64,000 nt of DNA, from contig NZ_JAEUAO010000002.1 in NCBI RefSeq assembly GCF_019511375.1, positions 1,116,001 through 1,180,000 on the forward strand, read 5' to 3'. Numbering within the stretch: the stretch's first letter is position 1; each line of letters starts with the position of its first letter. Position numbers and translations under genes: made by a program. Origin of the DNA: Rhizobium herbae. GTDB taxonomy: Bacteria > Pseudomonadota > Alphaproteobacteria > Rhizobiales > Rhizobiaceae. Of this stretch, positions 51,639 to 60,347 are shown one piece after another. The notes below the pieces were generated by a model that made no database searches, had not been told where the DNA came from, and saw only the letters and a list, made by a program, of their open reading frames with translations.

Positions 51639-52919
51639 TCAGGATGACGTAACCGGGGCCGTATCGTCTTCGACGAGGCCGGCCGGCCGTATCGCCTGGT
51701 TCATCGCGTTCACCGCTTCCGTGCCCGGCGTCGGCACGGTGTTTGCCTGGAAGTCGGTCTTCGCGACTAGGCCATCCTTTTGGCTGCGCCGGGCGATGCG
51801 CAATGTCGCATAGGCGGCGTAGAGCGCGAAATAGAGCGCAAGCACCACGAAAAGCGCAGGGGGGCCGAACCGGTCCATCACGGGGCCGACCATCAACGGG
51901 CCTGAAATCGTGCCGATGCCATAGGTGATCATCATGCCCGAGGAGACCTCGACATATTCGTTGGGCCGGGCAAGATCGTTGGCATGGGCGACATTGAGCG
52001 CATAGATCGGAAACACCACCGAGCCGACGAGGGCGGCGATCACGTAGAGCACCATCGGGCTTGCGTCGACGAAAGCGACCATGGCGAGGCAGGACACGAC
52101 CCCGACGATACCGCAGGCGACCATGACGATGCGGCGGTCCATTCTGTCGGACGCCCGGCCGATCGGGATCTGCGAGATCGCGCTGCCGGTGAGAAGGGCT
52201 GCCAGCAAGGTCGCGCCTTCGGCGGTCGAAAGCCCGATTTTCTGGGTGAAGACGCCGCCGAGATTGAGCCAGGCACCGGCCATGGCACCGGCGAGGAAGG
52301 CGCCGACGACCGCGACCGGCGAGCGACGGAAAAGGCCCGGCACGTCGAAATTGGCCTGTGCCGGCGGCGCCGGCATGGCGGACGAGGATAGCGCCGTCGG
52401 CAAAAGTGCCAGCGAAAACAGGACGCCGCAGAGGATGAAGAGCGAGGAATTCGTTGGGTCGCCCAACGGCACGAGATACTGCCCGCCGATGGTTCCGACC
52501 ATGGTGGTGATCAGATAAACGGAAAACAGCATGCCGCGGTTTTCATTGGTCACCCGTTCGTTCAGCCAGCTCTCGATGACCAGATAGCTTCCCGCAATGG
52601 CAAAGCCGGAGATGGCGCGAAAGAAGATCCAGGCGCGCCAGTCGACCACCAGGCCGCACATCAGGATGGCGATGCTGAGCAGGGTGATTAGCGCGGCAAA
52701 GACCCGGACATGACCGACGCGCGCCACGAACTTCGGGGTGACGATGCAGGAGAGGGTGAAGCCGAGCGTATAGCCGGTGGCGATCAGCGAGATGATCAGC
52801 GTCGACCAACCCTCGATTACCGAGCGCACCGGCAGGACGTAGCTCGCCAAACCAAAGCCGATCATCATCAGCAGCGTCGAAAGGATCAGGCTGAACACGG
52901 ATCTGAGGCTGGCCAGCAT
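51639..52919 (-). CDS. MFS transporter (YcaD-like)
   Basis: A 426-residue major facilitator with 12 predicted spans. The YcaD/DUF-type features are the N-terminal LILSTLLMMIGFGLASYVLP, the AISGFAIAGSYLVIESWLNE motif (conserved ESWLN in this subfamily) and GSAISQIPIGRASDRMDRRI in the second half. The C-terminal 40 residues are hydrophilic. Function is unknown, perhaps export of a small compound. GGGAGCG precedes ATG 52919. Confidence 0.9.
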   Translation of the reverse strand: MLASLRSVFSLILSTLLMMIGFGLASYVLPVRSVIEGWSTLIISLIATGYTLGFTLSCIVTPKFVARVGHVRVFAALITLLSIAILMCGLVVDWRAWIFFRAISGFAIAGSYLVIESWLNERVTNENRGMLFSVYLITTMVGTIGGQYLVPLGDPTNSSLFILCGVLFSLALLPTALSSSAMPAPPAQANFDVPGLFRRSPVAVVGAFLAGAMAGAWLNLGGVFTQKIGLSTAEGATLLAALLTGSAISQIPIGRASDRMDRRIVMVACGIVGVVSCLAMVAFVDASPMVLYVIAALVGSVVFPIYALNVAHANDLARPNEYVEVSSGMMITYGIGTISGPLMVGPVMDRFGPPALFVVLALYFALYAAYATLRIARRSQKDGLVAKTDFQANTVPTPGTEAVNAMNQAIRPAGLVEDDTAPVTSS

Positions 52920-53080
52920 GGACGCTCCCGGGGCGCATTCGCCGGCTGCTTGATCTTTGTCAAGCGGTCAGGCAGGCGCTGAAAACAGGTTGGAGCGGAT
53001 TGCGTGGTCAGGCGTTTGGCATTGCACCGCGGGCCGCCCCTGGATTCGAAGGACGAGTGTGGCTCTAACCAATTTCTCCT

Positions 53081-53102
53081 GCCCTGTCGATTGCGACAGG
53101 GC
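53081..53102. terminator. Stem-loop downstream of the small gene at 53146
   Basis: GCCCTGTCG and CGACAGGGC form a perfect 9-bp stem around ATTG. It lies 44 bases past the leftward stop at 53146; no clear T-run, so termination is tentative. Confidence 0.45.
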
Positions 53103-53145
53103 GTGGCGCAGAACAGGCGATGGGGACTTATGCGTGGTGACCGAC

Positions 53146-53292
53146 TTATTTCGGCAGGAACGCGCTGTTGGCGAGCCGGTCTACGTGCCTTGCCCGTGCA
53201 TCCAAGCTCAGGCGGCTATATTCGCGCGAGGCGCGCACGGCAGTGCCGATGTCTGCGACGGTGTCGATCAGGGCGCGGATGGAAGCGGACAT
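53146..53292 (-). CDS. Small hypothetical protein (48 aa)
   Basis: A 48-residue leftward gene starting MSASIRALIDTVADIGTAVR, with a central AVRASREYSRLSLDARARHV and ending LANSAFLPK. The pattern of a basic helix after a hydrophobic helix weakly recalls small rhizobial DUF1127-like proteins, but I do not assign it. The frame extends upstream without a good start; ATG 53292 is the only ATG. Located 54 bases after the 58-residue gene on the same strand, suggesting a two-gene unit. Confidence 0.6.
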   Translation of the reverse strand: MSASIRALIDTVADIGTAVRASREYSRLSLDARARHVDRLANSAFLPK

Positions 53293-53345
53293 GGACGGGC
53301 TTTCGAAATCTTGGCAGCTAAACCGCGCGCAAGCGCGGCAGTAAA

Positions 53346-53522
53346 TCAACGCTGGATGAATTCGGAAAAGATCTGCGCCGGGCGCGTGCTGCGGCCGTAG
53401 CCTGCGGCAGTCATCTGTTCGTTCGCAGCCGAGCCGAAGCTGGCGAGCGGCGTACGAAGCGCCGAGCCGGCGTGGCGGAGCGTCTCAAAGCCGCTGTGCA
53501 GAGGACGAAAACGGGCGGTCAT
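53346..53522 (-). CDS. Small hypothetical protein (58 aa)
   Basis: A 58-residue leftward gene: MTARFRPLHSGFETLRHAGS, then LRTPLASFGSAANEQMTAAG and the end RPAQIFSEFIQR. AAGGAACTGAACC before ATG 53522 is a good ribosome site. Composition is protein-like, with no membrane segment and no family recognised. It precedes the 48-residue gene on the same strand. Confidence 0.62.
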   Translation of the reverse strand: MTARFRPLHSGFETLRHAGSALRTPLASFGSAANEQMTAAGYGRSTRPAQIFSEFIQR

Positions 53523-53674
53523 GGTTCAGTTCCTTATTCCAGTCCTCCCGTGATTGTATATTGCGATGCAGCATCGATTCCGCAATGCATTATTTCGCGT
53601 TGCTGATATGCGCCGACCGCATGGCTCAATTCATTGTTTGTTCACAAATCAGGCAGACTGCCGTTCAGACACCC

Positions 53675-54574
53675 TTAACCGCGAATCCGCGCGCGAAACG
53701 CCAGCAGGTCCTGCCAGGCCAACCGCTTGCTCGCCGGGGCTGACATCAGGTCCTGCGGATGGAGCGTCGCAAGCGCCGGAATGGTCAGTCCGCCGGCCGG
53801 CCCGCCGACTGAAATGTCGCGCCATTCGCCGCGCATGTGGTGGATCGTGTCGCTGCCGCCGAAGAAGAAGCGGCCGGCGAAATTACCAAGAATGAGCAGA
53901 TGCCGGGGCTCCGCCAGCAGGATCTGGCGCACGATAAACGGCCGGCAGATGTCGGTTTCGCGCGGCGAGGGCACGCGATTCCCCGGCGGTCGCCAGGGAA
54001 TGACGTTGGTGACGAGCACCGCCCTCCGGTCCAGCCCGATCGCTGCCAGCATGCGGTCCAGCATCTGTCCCTGCTTTCCGGAAAAGGGAACGCCTTCCCG
54101 ATCATCGTCGCCGTTCGGCATCGGGCCGATCACCATGATGCCGGACGACGGGTCGCCGTCGGCAAATACCATGTTGCGGGCGCTGTTTTTGAGATTGCAG
54201 CCGGAAAAGGCCTCCATGGCGCTCTTCAGTTCGGCAAGCGAGCGGGCCGCTTCGGCCGCGAAACGGGCTTCGGCGATAGCCTGCTCGTCCGGTATTGCCA
54301 TGTGCGGCGCGCCGGCCGGTGGCGCGGTGACGCGATTGCCGGATGAACCGGGAGTGTCCCGATTTGTCACCGGGCGTGGCGTGTCATTCTGTCCGGAGGT
54401 TTGCAATTTTTGCACGGCTTGCGAGCCGGCGTTGCCACGCGCCACCCTTGCCTGCGCGAACTCCGCGAAACGATCGACCGGATCCTGTTCCAGCAGCCAT
54501 TCGACGCCCGCTTCCGCATGGAAATGCAGAAGGGCGGCAAGTTCGGCCGGGCTCATCCTGTCTGTGGAGATCAT
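53675..54574 (-). CDS. Uracil-DNA glycosylase family protein (family 4-like, atypical)
   Basis: Removes uracil from DNA if active. The 299-residue protein has a non-conserved N-terminal third (Pro/Ala-rich linker at about 65-95) and then the UDG fold: GCNLKNSARNMVFADGDPSS, IMVIGPMPNGDDDREGVPFS (motif A, usually GEAPGxxED), GKQGQMLDRMLAAIGLDRRA, TNVIPWRPPGNRVPSPRETD and LATLHPQD (motif B). Family 4 enzymes use four cysteines for an Fe-S cluster; here only two remain (SGCNLK and DICRPF), with Trp in place of the Cys of KCRPP. Active-site acid also differs. Catalysis is uncertain. ATG 54574. Confidence 0.8.
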   Translation of the reverse strand: MISTDRMSPAELAALLHFHAEAGVEWLLEQDPVDRFAEFAQARVARGNAGSQAVQKLQTSGQNDTPRPVTNRDTPGSSGNRVTAPPAGAPHMAIPDEQAIAEARFAAEAARSLAELKSAMEAFSGCNLKNSARNMVFADGDPSSGIMVIGPMPNGDDDREGVPFSGKQGQMLDRMLAAIGLDRRAVLVTNVIPWRPPGNRVPSPRETDICRPFIVRQILLAEPRHLLILGNFAGRFFFGGSDTIHHMRGEWRDISVGGPAGGLTIPALATLHPQDLMSAPASKRLAWQDLLAFRARIRG

Positions 54575-54638
54575 GCTCTACCTTCTATAGAAGTGCCGAT
54601 CGCCGGGAAAGCGGAAAAGTCCCGCATCCTCTGCCAAT

Positions 54639-55937
54639 TCAGGCGGCCATGGCCGTCCAGCGCTCGATATCGTCGCGCTCGCCGATCAGCGCCAGTCCGT
54701 GGGCGATCGACAGTAGTTCCCCGCCGCTTTCGATGCGGTCGCCGGCGAATCGGTTCTCGAAGAGCCGGCGGATGGCGGGCACGAAGGACGTGCCACCGGT
54801 CAGGAACACCTTGTCGATACTGCCGGCGGGCGTGTTCGTCGTAGCCAGCACCTCGTCCAGCGCCTCCTCGATCCGGGTGAGATCGGGCGCGATCCAGCTT
54901 TCGAAATCGCTGCGGCGCACGGTTTGCCGGCTCTTTTCGCCGAGCGGGGCGAAGTAGAACTCGGTTTCCTCATCGCGCGACAGCCGCATCTTGGTGGCCG
55001 AAACCGCCTGGTACAGCGGATAGCCCTCGTCGTGCTCGACGAGATCGATGAAGGTTTCGAGCTTTTCCGGCTCGACCGCCGAGCGCACCAGCTGCTTCAG
55101 GTCGGCAAAATCCTTCAGCGTCTTGAAGATCGACAGCTGGTTCCAGCGGCCGAAATTGGCATAGTAGCTCGAGGGCACGTCGAGCAGCTTGTCGAAGCTC
55201 TTGAACTGGCTGCCTTTGCCGATCAGCGGCGAAACGACATTGTCGATGATGCGGAAATCGAAATGATCGCCGGCAACGCCAACGCCGGAATGGCCGACCG
55301 GAACGGCTGTCAGCGCGCCCGCATGGCTTTCGAAGCGGATGATCGAATAGTCCGTCGTGCCGCCGCCGAAATCGGCGACCAGCACCGTCGCATCCTTCTT
55401 CAGGTTCCGGGCAAAATAGAAGGCCGCCGCCACCGGTTCATAGACATAGTGAACCTCCGGAAAATCGAACGACGACAGAGCCCGGGCGTAACGTTCGAGC
55501 GCCAGCGAGTCATCCGGGTTGCTGCCGGCAAAGCGGACCGGCCGGCCGACGACGATTCGGCGGTACTCCTGCTTCCAGCCATCGCCGGCATAGTCGGCGA
55601 TCCGCGAAAGGAAGGAGCGCATCAGATCCTCGAAGCCATGGCGCCGGGCAAAGATCAGCGTGCCCTGGAAGAGCGGGCTTGCAGCAAAGGTCTTGATCGA
55701 CTGCAGGAAGCGCACTTCGCCCGGATTGTCGATGAACTGCTGGATCGCCGCCTGTCCAGCCTCGATCTTCACCGCCGCAGCACCCAGCTGCGCGTGCTTC
55801 ATGAAGGACAGGGCCGTGCGCATGGAATCATTGGTTCCGGCCGTGCTGGCAAAACTCAGCGATCGCGTCGTGTCGCCATGCGAGGCGGCGAGCACCGAAT
55901 TTGTCGTGCCGAAATCGAAGCCGAGGGCCTTGGCCAT
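54639..55937 (-). CDS. Hsp70-family protein, YegD-like
   Basis: A 432-residue actin/Hsp70-fold ATPase lacking the C-terminal substrate-binding domain of DnaK, as YegD proteins do. ATPase motifs are ALGFDFGTTNSVLAASHGD (phosphate 1), VLVADFGGGTTDYSIIRF (phosphate 2) and KVFLTGGTSFVPAIRRLFEN (adenosine). The YegD-type HYVYEPVAAAFYFARNLKKD is also present. The client is unknown. GGAGACACTC precedes ATG 55937. Its promoter region carries a (GA)n tract on the coding strand, 229 bases upstream. Confidence 0.9.
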   Translation of the reverse strand: MAKALGFDFGTTNSVLAASHGDTTRSLSFASTAGTNDSMRTALSFMKHAQLGAAAVKIEAGQAAIQQFIDNPGEVRFLQSIKTFAASPLFQGTLIFARRHGFEDLMRSFLSRIADYAGDGWKQEYRRIVVGRPVRFAGSNPDDSLALERYARALSSFDFPEVHYVYEPVAAAFYFARNLKKDATVLVADFGGGTTDYSIIRFESHAGALTAVPVGHSGVGVAGDHFDFRIIDNVVSPLIGKGSQFKSFDKLLDVPSSYYANFGRWNQLSIFKTLKDFADLKQLVRSAVEPEKLETFIDLVEHDEGYPLYQAVSATKMRLSRDEETEFYFAPLGEKSRQTVRRSDFESWIAPDLTRIEEALDEVLATTNTPAGSIDKVFLTGGTSFVPAIRRLFENRFAGDRIESGGELLSIAHGLALIGERDDIERWTAMAA

Positions 55938-56164
55938 GAGTGTCTCCGTGATCGTTCCCGCCGGCAGGGCGGCGAACTTTCTGGCAGCCAGCACGCGTCA
56001 GGCCCGAATGCCCTGGTCGGCAGCCGGGATGGCTTGATGGCGCAGGGCTGGTCTATTTGGAGGGCGCCTCTTCGCATGGGCTGTAGTCCAAAGCAAGGCG
56101 GGCGTGACGAAAACCCTCGCGGAGCTGCATCAGGTATTGCTCAAAGCCGCAATGGCAGCAGCCT

Positions 56165-56220
<56 letters not shown>

Positions 56221-56574
56221 ACTTATACGGCGCTTGAGCCATACGGATGAAGGGACGTGGCCAGGTGAACTCCTCACGAGCAAGTTCAAATCGCAATCAT
56301 TGTCGTCAGCGACACATCGTCGCCTCATGCGCAGGCCAAAGGATATCTGCAGCGAGGAAGAAATACCGTTTTCGGCCGGACGGCAAGCAGTGCCATTCTT
56401 GACGTTTACGTGCACGTAAAATATTCCTAGCGCTGCTGCATGACCTCCTGCGCAAATGCGCGCGACCGCTGTCGCAGACCGGCTCGACAAGTCGGGCCGT
56501 ATTTGCCATGACGGAAGGCACAATTGGGAACAAAACCGGGCAAGAATTCCGGGTACAGGACTGGAGACTTTCTG

Positions 56575-58236
56575 ATGACCGAGCAAGAGCTGCCCGAACG
56601 CGAGAGCATGGAATTCGACGTAGTGATCGTCGGAGCGGGGCCTGCAGGTCTTGCAGCGGCTATCCGGCTGAAGCAGGTCAATCCGGAACTGTCCGTCGTC
56701 GTCCTGGAAAAGGGCTCGGAAGTCGGCGCGCATATTCTCTCGGGCGCGGTCGTCGATCCGATCGGCATCGACCGGCTGTTGCCGGGCTGGCGCGAGGAGG
56801 AGGGGCATCCCTTCAAGACCGAGGTCAAGGACGACCAGTTCCTGCTGCTCGGCCCTGCCGGCTCCATCCGCCTGCCGAACTTTCTGATGCCGCCATTGAT
56901 GAACAACCACGGCAACTACATTGTCTCGCTCGGCCTCGTCTGTCGGTGGCTCGCCGAAAAGGCGGAAGCGCTCGGCGTCGAGATCTATCCGGGTTTTGCC
57001 GCCACCGAAGTGCTCTACAATGATCAGGGCGCGGTGATTGGCGTTGCCACCGGCGACATGGGTATCGCGAAGAACGGCGAGCCCGGCCCGAACTTTGCCC
57101 GCGGCATGGAGCTTCTCGGCAAGTACACGCTGATCGGCGAGGGCGTGCGCGGCTCGCTCGCCAAAGAGCTGATCGCCAAATACGATCTTTCCAGGAACCG
57201 CGAGCCGCAGAAATTTGGCATTGGTATCAAGGAGCTCTGGCAGGTCAAGCCGGAAAACCACAAACAGGGCCTGGTGCAGCATTCCTTCGGCTGGCCGCTC
57301 GGGATGAAGACCGGCGGCGGTTCGTTCCTCTACCATCTGGAAGACAATCTCGTCGCCGTCGGCTTCGTCGTCCACCTCAACTACAAGAATCCCTATCTCT
57401 ACCCCTTCGAGGAATTCCAGCGCTTCAAGACGCACCCCGCGATCCGCGGCACGTTTGCGGGCGGCAAGCGGCTGTCCTACGGCGCGCGTGCGATCACGGA
57501 GGGCGGCTACCAGTCGGTGCCGAAGCTTTCCTTCCCGGGCGGCGCGCTGATCGGCTGTTCGGCCGGTTTCGTCAACGTGCCGCGCATCAAGGGCAGCCAC
57601 AATGCGGTGCTGTCCGGCATTCTTGCGGCCGAAAAGCTCGCGACAGCAATTGCGAGCGGCCGGGCCAATGACGAGATCATCGAGATCGAGAACGGCTGGC
57701 GCGACAGCGCCATCGGCCAGGACCTGAAGAAGGTGCGCAACGTCAAGCCGCTGTGGTCGAAGTTCGGCACGGCGGTCGGCGTCGCGCTCGGCGGTCTCGA
57801 CATGTGGACGAACACGTTGTTCGGCTTCTCCTTCTTCGGCACACTGAAGCACGGCAAGACCGACGCCCAATCGCTGGAGCCGGCCGCGCAGCACAAGCCG
57901 ATCGCCTATCCGAAGCCGGACGGCGTCTTGACCTTCGACCGTCTCTCCTCGGTGTTCCTGTCGAACACCAACCACGAGGAAGACCAGCCGGTCCACCTCA
58001 AGGTGAAGGACATGGACCTGCAGAAGCGCTCCGAGCACGACATCTATGCCGGCCCGTCGACGCGCTACTGTCCGGCCGGCGTCTATGAATGGGTGGAGAA
58101 GGACGGAGAGGACGTCTTCGTCATCAACGCCCAGAACTGCGTGCACTGCAAGACCTGCGATATCAAGGACCCCAACCAGAACATCAACTGGGTGCCGCCG
58201 CAAGGCGGCGAAGGGCCGGTCTATCCGAACATGTGA
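56575..58236 (+). CDS. Electron transfer flavoprotein-ubiquinone oxidoreductase
   Basis: ETF-QO moves electrons from ETF to ubiquinone in the inner membrane, linking fatty acid and amino acid oxidation to respiration. The 553-residue protein has the FAD Rossmann motif VIVGAGPAGLAAAIRLK, the VHLNYKNPYLYPFEEFQRFK and GGALIGCSAGFVNVPRIKGS blocks, and the C-terminal 4Fe-4S site with RYCPAGVYEW and NCVHCKTCDIKDPNQNINWV. GGAG upstream supports ATG 56575. Monocistronic; its leader region contains the CT microsatellite. Confidence 0.97.
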   Translation: MTEQELPERESMEFDVVIVGAGPAGLAAAIRLKQVNPELSVVVLEKGSEVGAHILSGAVVDPIGIDRLLPGWREEEGHPFKTEVKDDQFLLLGPAGSIRLPNFLMPPLMNNHGNYIVSLGLVCRWLAEKAEALGVEIYPGFAATEVLYNDQGAVIGVATGDMGIAKNGEPGPNFARGMELLGKYTLIGEGVRGSLAKELIAKYDLSRNREPQKFGIGIKELWQVKPENHKQGLVQHSFGWPLGMKTGGGSFLYHLEDNLVAVGFVVHLNYKNPYLYPFEEFQRFKTHPAIRGTFAGGKRLSYGARAITEGGYQSVPKLSFPGGALIGCSAGFVNVPRIKGSHNAVLSGILAAEKLATAIASGRANDEIIEIENGWRDSAIGQDLKKVRNVKPLWSKFGTAVGVALGGLDMWTNTLFGFSFFGTLKHGKTDAQSLEPAAQHKPIAYPKPDGVLTFDRLSSVFLSNTNHEEDQPVHLKVKDMDLQKRSEHDIYAGPSTRYCPAGVYEWVEKDGEDVFVINAQNCVHCKTCDIKDPNQNINWVPPQGGEGPVYPNM

Positions 58237-58276
58237 CCGTCGCACGCCCGAGCTCTGCGTCCAATCTTTGCAGATT

Positions 58277-58292
58277 TTAACCATGCATTAAC
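58277..58292. promoter_or_regulatory. Perfect CtrA-type box upstream of the L,D-transpeptidase gene
   Basis: TTAA at 58277-58280, seven bases, then TTAAC at 58288-58292: an exact match to the TTAA-N7-TTAAC CtrA consensus. It lies 51 bases upstream of the L,D-transpeptidase start; a further TTAA occurs at 58303. Confidence 0.75.
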
Positions 58293-58342
58293 CATGTTTT
58301 CCTTAACGTCGGGCGCGCCAACCTGATCTTAAGGACCGTTCG

Positions 58343-58960
58343 ATGTCGCTCACCCGCCGCGGCCTGCTTTTGAGCTTATCTGGTCTTCTGGCTGGCTGCG
58401 CCGCCAGTGGCCCGAACCATGCCGCCAACTACGCAGCCCGGCCAGGCGAGCAGTTTCCCTTGCCAGCCATGCCACTGGAAAGAATCAAGCCTGAACTGCG
58501 GCGCCGGGAGGTGGCTTACGAAACCCCATATGAGGCCGGCACCATCGTCATTGATACGCCGGCGCGCCGGCTCTACTACGTTCTCGGTGGCGGTCGGGCG
58601 ATGCGCTACGGTATCGGCGTCGGGCGTGAGGGCTATGCGCTCGCTGGTTCGGCCTATATCGGCCGTAAGGCGGAATGGCCGAGCTGGACGCCGACGGCAA
58701 ACATGATCCGCCGCGAACCGGAACGGAACCTGCGATATGCTGGCGGCGTGCCGGGCGGGCTGCACAATCCGCTTGGTGCGCGTGCCGTCTATCTCTACCG
58801 CAACGGCCACGACACCATGTTCCGCATCCACGGCACCAATCAGCCGCAAACCATCGGTCACGCTGTGTCGAGCGGCTGCATCCGCATGCTCAATCATGAT
58901 GTTATCGATCTCTATGAACGCGCCGAGGTCGGCGGTCGTGTGATCGTGCTGCAGGCCTGA
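58343..58960 (+). CDS. L,D-transpeptidase (YkuD domain) lipoprotein
   Basis: Cross-links peptidoglycan by 3-3 linkage, or attaches proteins to it, outside the cytoplasm; L,D-transpeptidases are important in polar growth of Rhizobiales. The 205-residue protein has a twin-arginine/lipobox-like start (LTRRGLLLSLSGLLAGC, Cys at 19), then a YkuD domain ending with the active-site motif HGTNQP...SSGCIRM, where Cys is the nucleophile. A CtrA-type box sits in the promoter, so expression is likely cell-cycle timed (inference). ATG 58343 follows AAGGAC. Confidence 0.92.
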   Translation: MSLTRRGLLLSLSGLLAGCAASGPNHAANYAARPGEQFPLPAMPLERIKPELRRREVAYETPYEAGTIVIDTPARRLYYVLGGGRAMRYGIGVGREGYALAGSAYIGRKAEWPSWTPTANMIRREPERNLRYAGGVPGGLHNPLGARAVYLYRNGHDTMFRIHGTNQPQTIGHAVSSGCIRMLNHDVIDLYERAEVGGRVIVLQA

Positions 58961-59234
58961 TCGGCGCCAAAATTTGCTCGTTTCAAACCGTGACCGGTGC
59001 CGATCGGCGCCCGTACGCCATTGTTTTTGCATCCCCCCGCGATAATCTGATTGGAATGGCGCAGTTGGAGCAGGGGCAGGCGCAAGGTGAGCGGCATTCC
59101 CCTGTATAGCTGCAAAAGTTGATAGTGGAGGCAGGAGGGACGTGATCCCGCCTGTCCGGATCATGAAGCCGGCTGCGGCGGTGCTGCCGGATCTCGTGGG
59201 CGTCACATACACCGCCTATAAAGAGGGAACCGAC

Positions 59235-60236
59235 ATGAAACATCTTCTTGCAACGACCAGTCTCGCCATCGGCCTGCTGGCGCTCGGCAACGCGGCTTTT
59301 GCCGCCGAATGCGGCGACGTGACGATCGCCAGCATGAACTGGCAGAGCGCCGAAGTATTGGCGAACCTCGACAAGTTCATTTTGAGCGAGGGCTACGGCT
59401 GTAACGCGGACATCATCGTCGGTGATACGGTGCCGACGATCACCTCGATGATCGAAAAGGGCGAGCCGGACGTCGCGCCGGAAGGTTGGATCGACCTGCT
59501 CCCCGACGTCGTCAAGCGCGGTTTTGACGAAGGAAAGCTGGTTGGCGCCGCGATGTCGTTGTCCGACGGCGGCGTGCAGGGCTGGTGGATTCCGAAATAC
59601 ATCGCCGACGCCCACCCCGACATCAAGACGATTGATGACGTATTGAAGCATCCCGAACTCTTCCCGGACCCGGAAGACAAGAGCAAGGGCGCGATACACA
59701 ACGGTCCGCAGGGCTGGGGCGGCACGGTCGTCACCTCGCAGCTCTACAAGGCCTATGGCGCCGAAGCGGCCAACTTCACCCTGGTCGACACGGGTTCTGC
59801 CGCCGGCCTTGATGGTTCGATCGCCAAGGCCTACGAAGGCAAGGAAGGCTGGGTCGGCTACTACTGGGCGCCGACGGCCCTTCTCGGTAAATATAAGATG
59901 GTCAAACTCGATCACGGCGTTCCGGCGGACCCGGCCGAATGGAAACGTTGCAACACCGTTGCTGAATGCCCGGATCCGAAGAAGAACGACTGGCCGAAGG
60001 ACAGGGTTCAGACCCTGGTTACCAAGGCCTTTGCTGAGCGTGCCGGCGAGGATGTCACGGCCTATCTCAACAAGCGCTCCTGGACGAATGATACGGTCAA
60101 CGGCCTGATGGCCTGGATGACCGAGAACCAGGCAAGCGGTGAAGACGGCGCCAAGCATTTCCTCGAGGAAAACGAAGCGCTGTGGACCCCATGGGTCTCG
60201 AAGGAAGCTGCCGAGAAGATCAAGGCTGCACTCTGA
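59235..60236 (+). CDS. ABC transporter substrate-binding protein (OpuAC, betaine/choline type)
   Basis: Periplasmic solute-binding protein of 333 residues with a clean signal peptide (MKHLLATTSLAIGLLALGNA, cleaved near AAFA|A). The OpuAC features GDVTIASMNWQSAEVLANLD, GYGCNADIIVGDTVPTITSM and ADAHPDIKTIDDVLKHPELF are present, suggesting glycine betaine, proline betaine or choline. A hairpin terminator separates it from the permease gene 111 bases downstream, which would lower permease expression relative to the binder. GAGGGAACC precedes ATG 59235. Confidence 0.92.
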   Translation: MKHLLATTSLAIGLLALGNAAFAAECGDVTIASMNWQSAEVLANLDKFILSEGYGCNADIIVGDTVPTITSMIEKGEPDVAPEGWIDLLPDVVKRGFDEGKLVGAAMSLSDGGVQGWWIPKYIADAHPDIKTIDDVLKHPELFPDPEDKSKGAIHNGPQGWGGTVVTSQLYKAYGAEAANFTLVDTGSAAGLDGSIAKAYEGKEGWVGYYWAPTALLGKYKMVKLDHGVPADPAEWKRCNTVAECPDPKKNDWPKDRVQTLVTKAFAERAGEDVTAYLNKRSWTNDTVNGLMAWMTENQASGEDGAKHFLEENEALWTPWVSKEAAEKIKAAL

Positions 60237-60246
60237 TCCGATGATG

Positions 60247-60287
60247 AAGGTCCGGCGCGCCTTTGTGGTGCGCCGGACCTTCTGTTT
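60247..60287 (+). terminator. Intra-operon terminator/attenuator after the binding protein gene
   Basis: AAGGTCCGGCGC at 60247-60258 pairs with GCGCCGGACCTT at 60270-60281, followed by CTGTTTTTG. Strong Rho-independent form; partial read-through could feed the permease gene. Confidence 0.8.
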
Positions 60288-60347
60288 TTGCGGTGTCCGG
60301 CCTCAGGAAAGGGCCGGCGTCGTTGCATAACGAAAAAGGGGACCGGC

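Noticed and set aside
53004-53321. 105-codon rightward frame
   Set aside because: Arg-rich shadow opposite the small leftward genes; no ribosome site or family.
56234-56419. 61-codon frame just after the CT tract
   Set aside because: No ribosome site and no protein-like conservation that I can see; left as part of the intergenic region.
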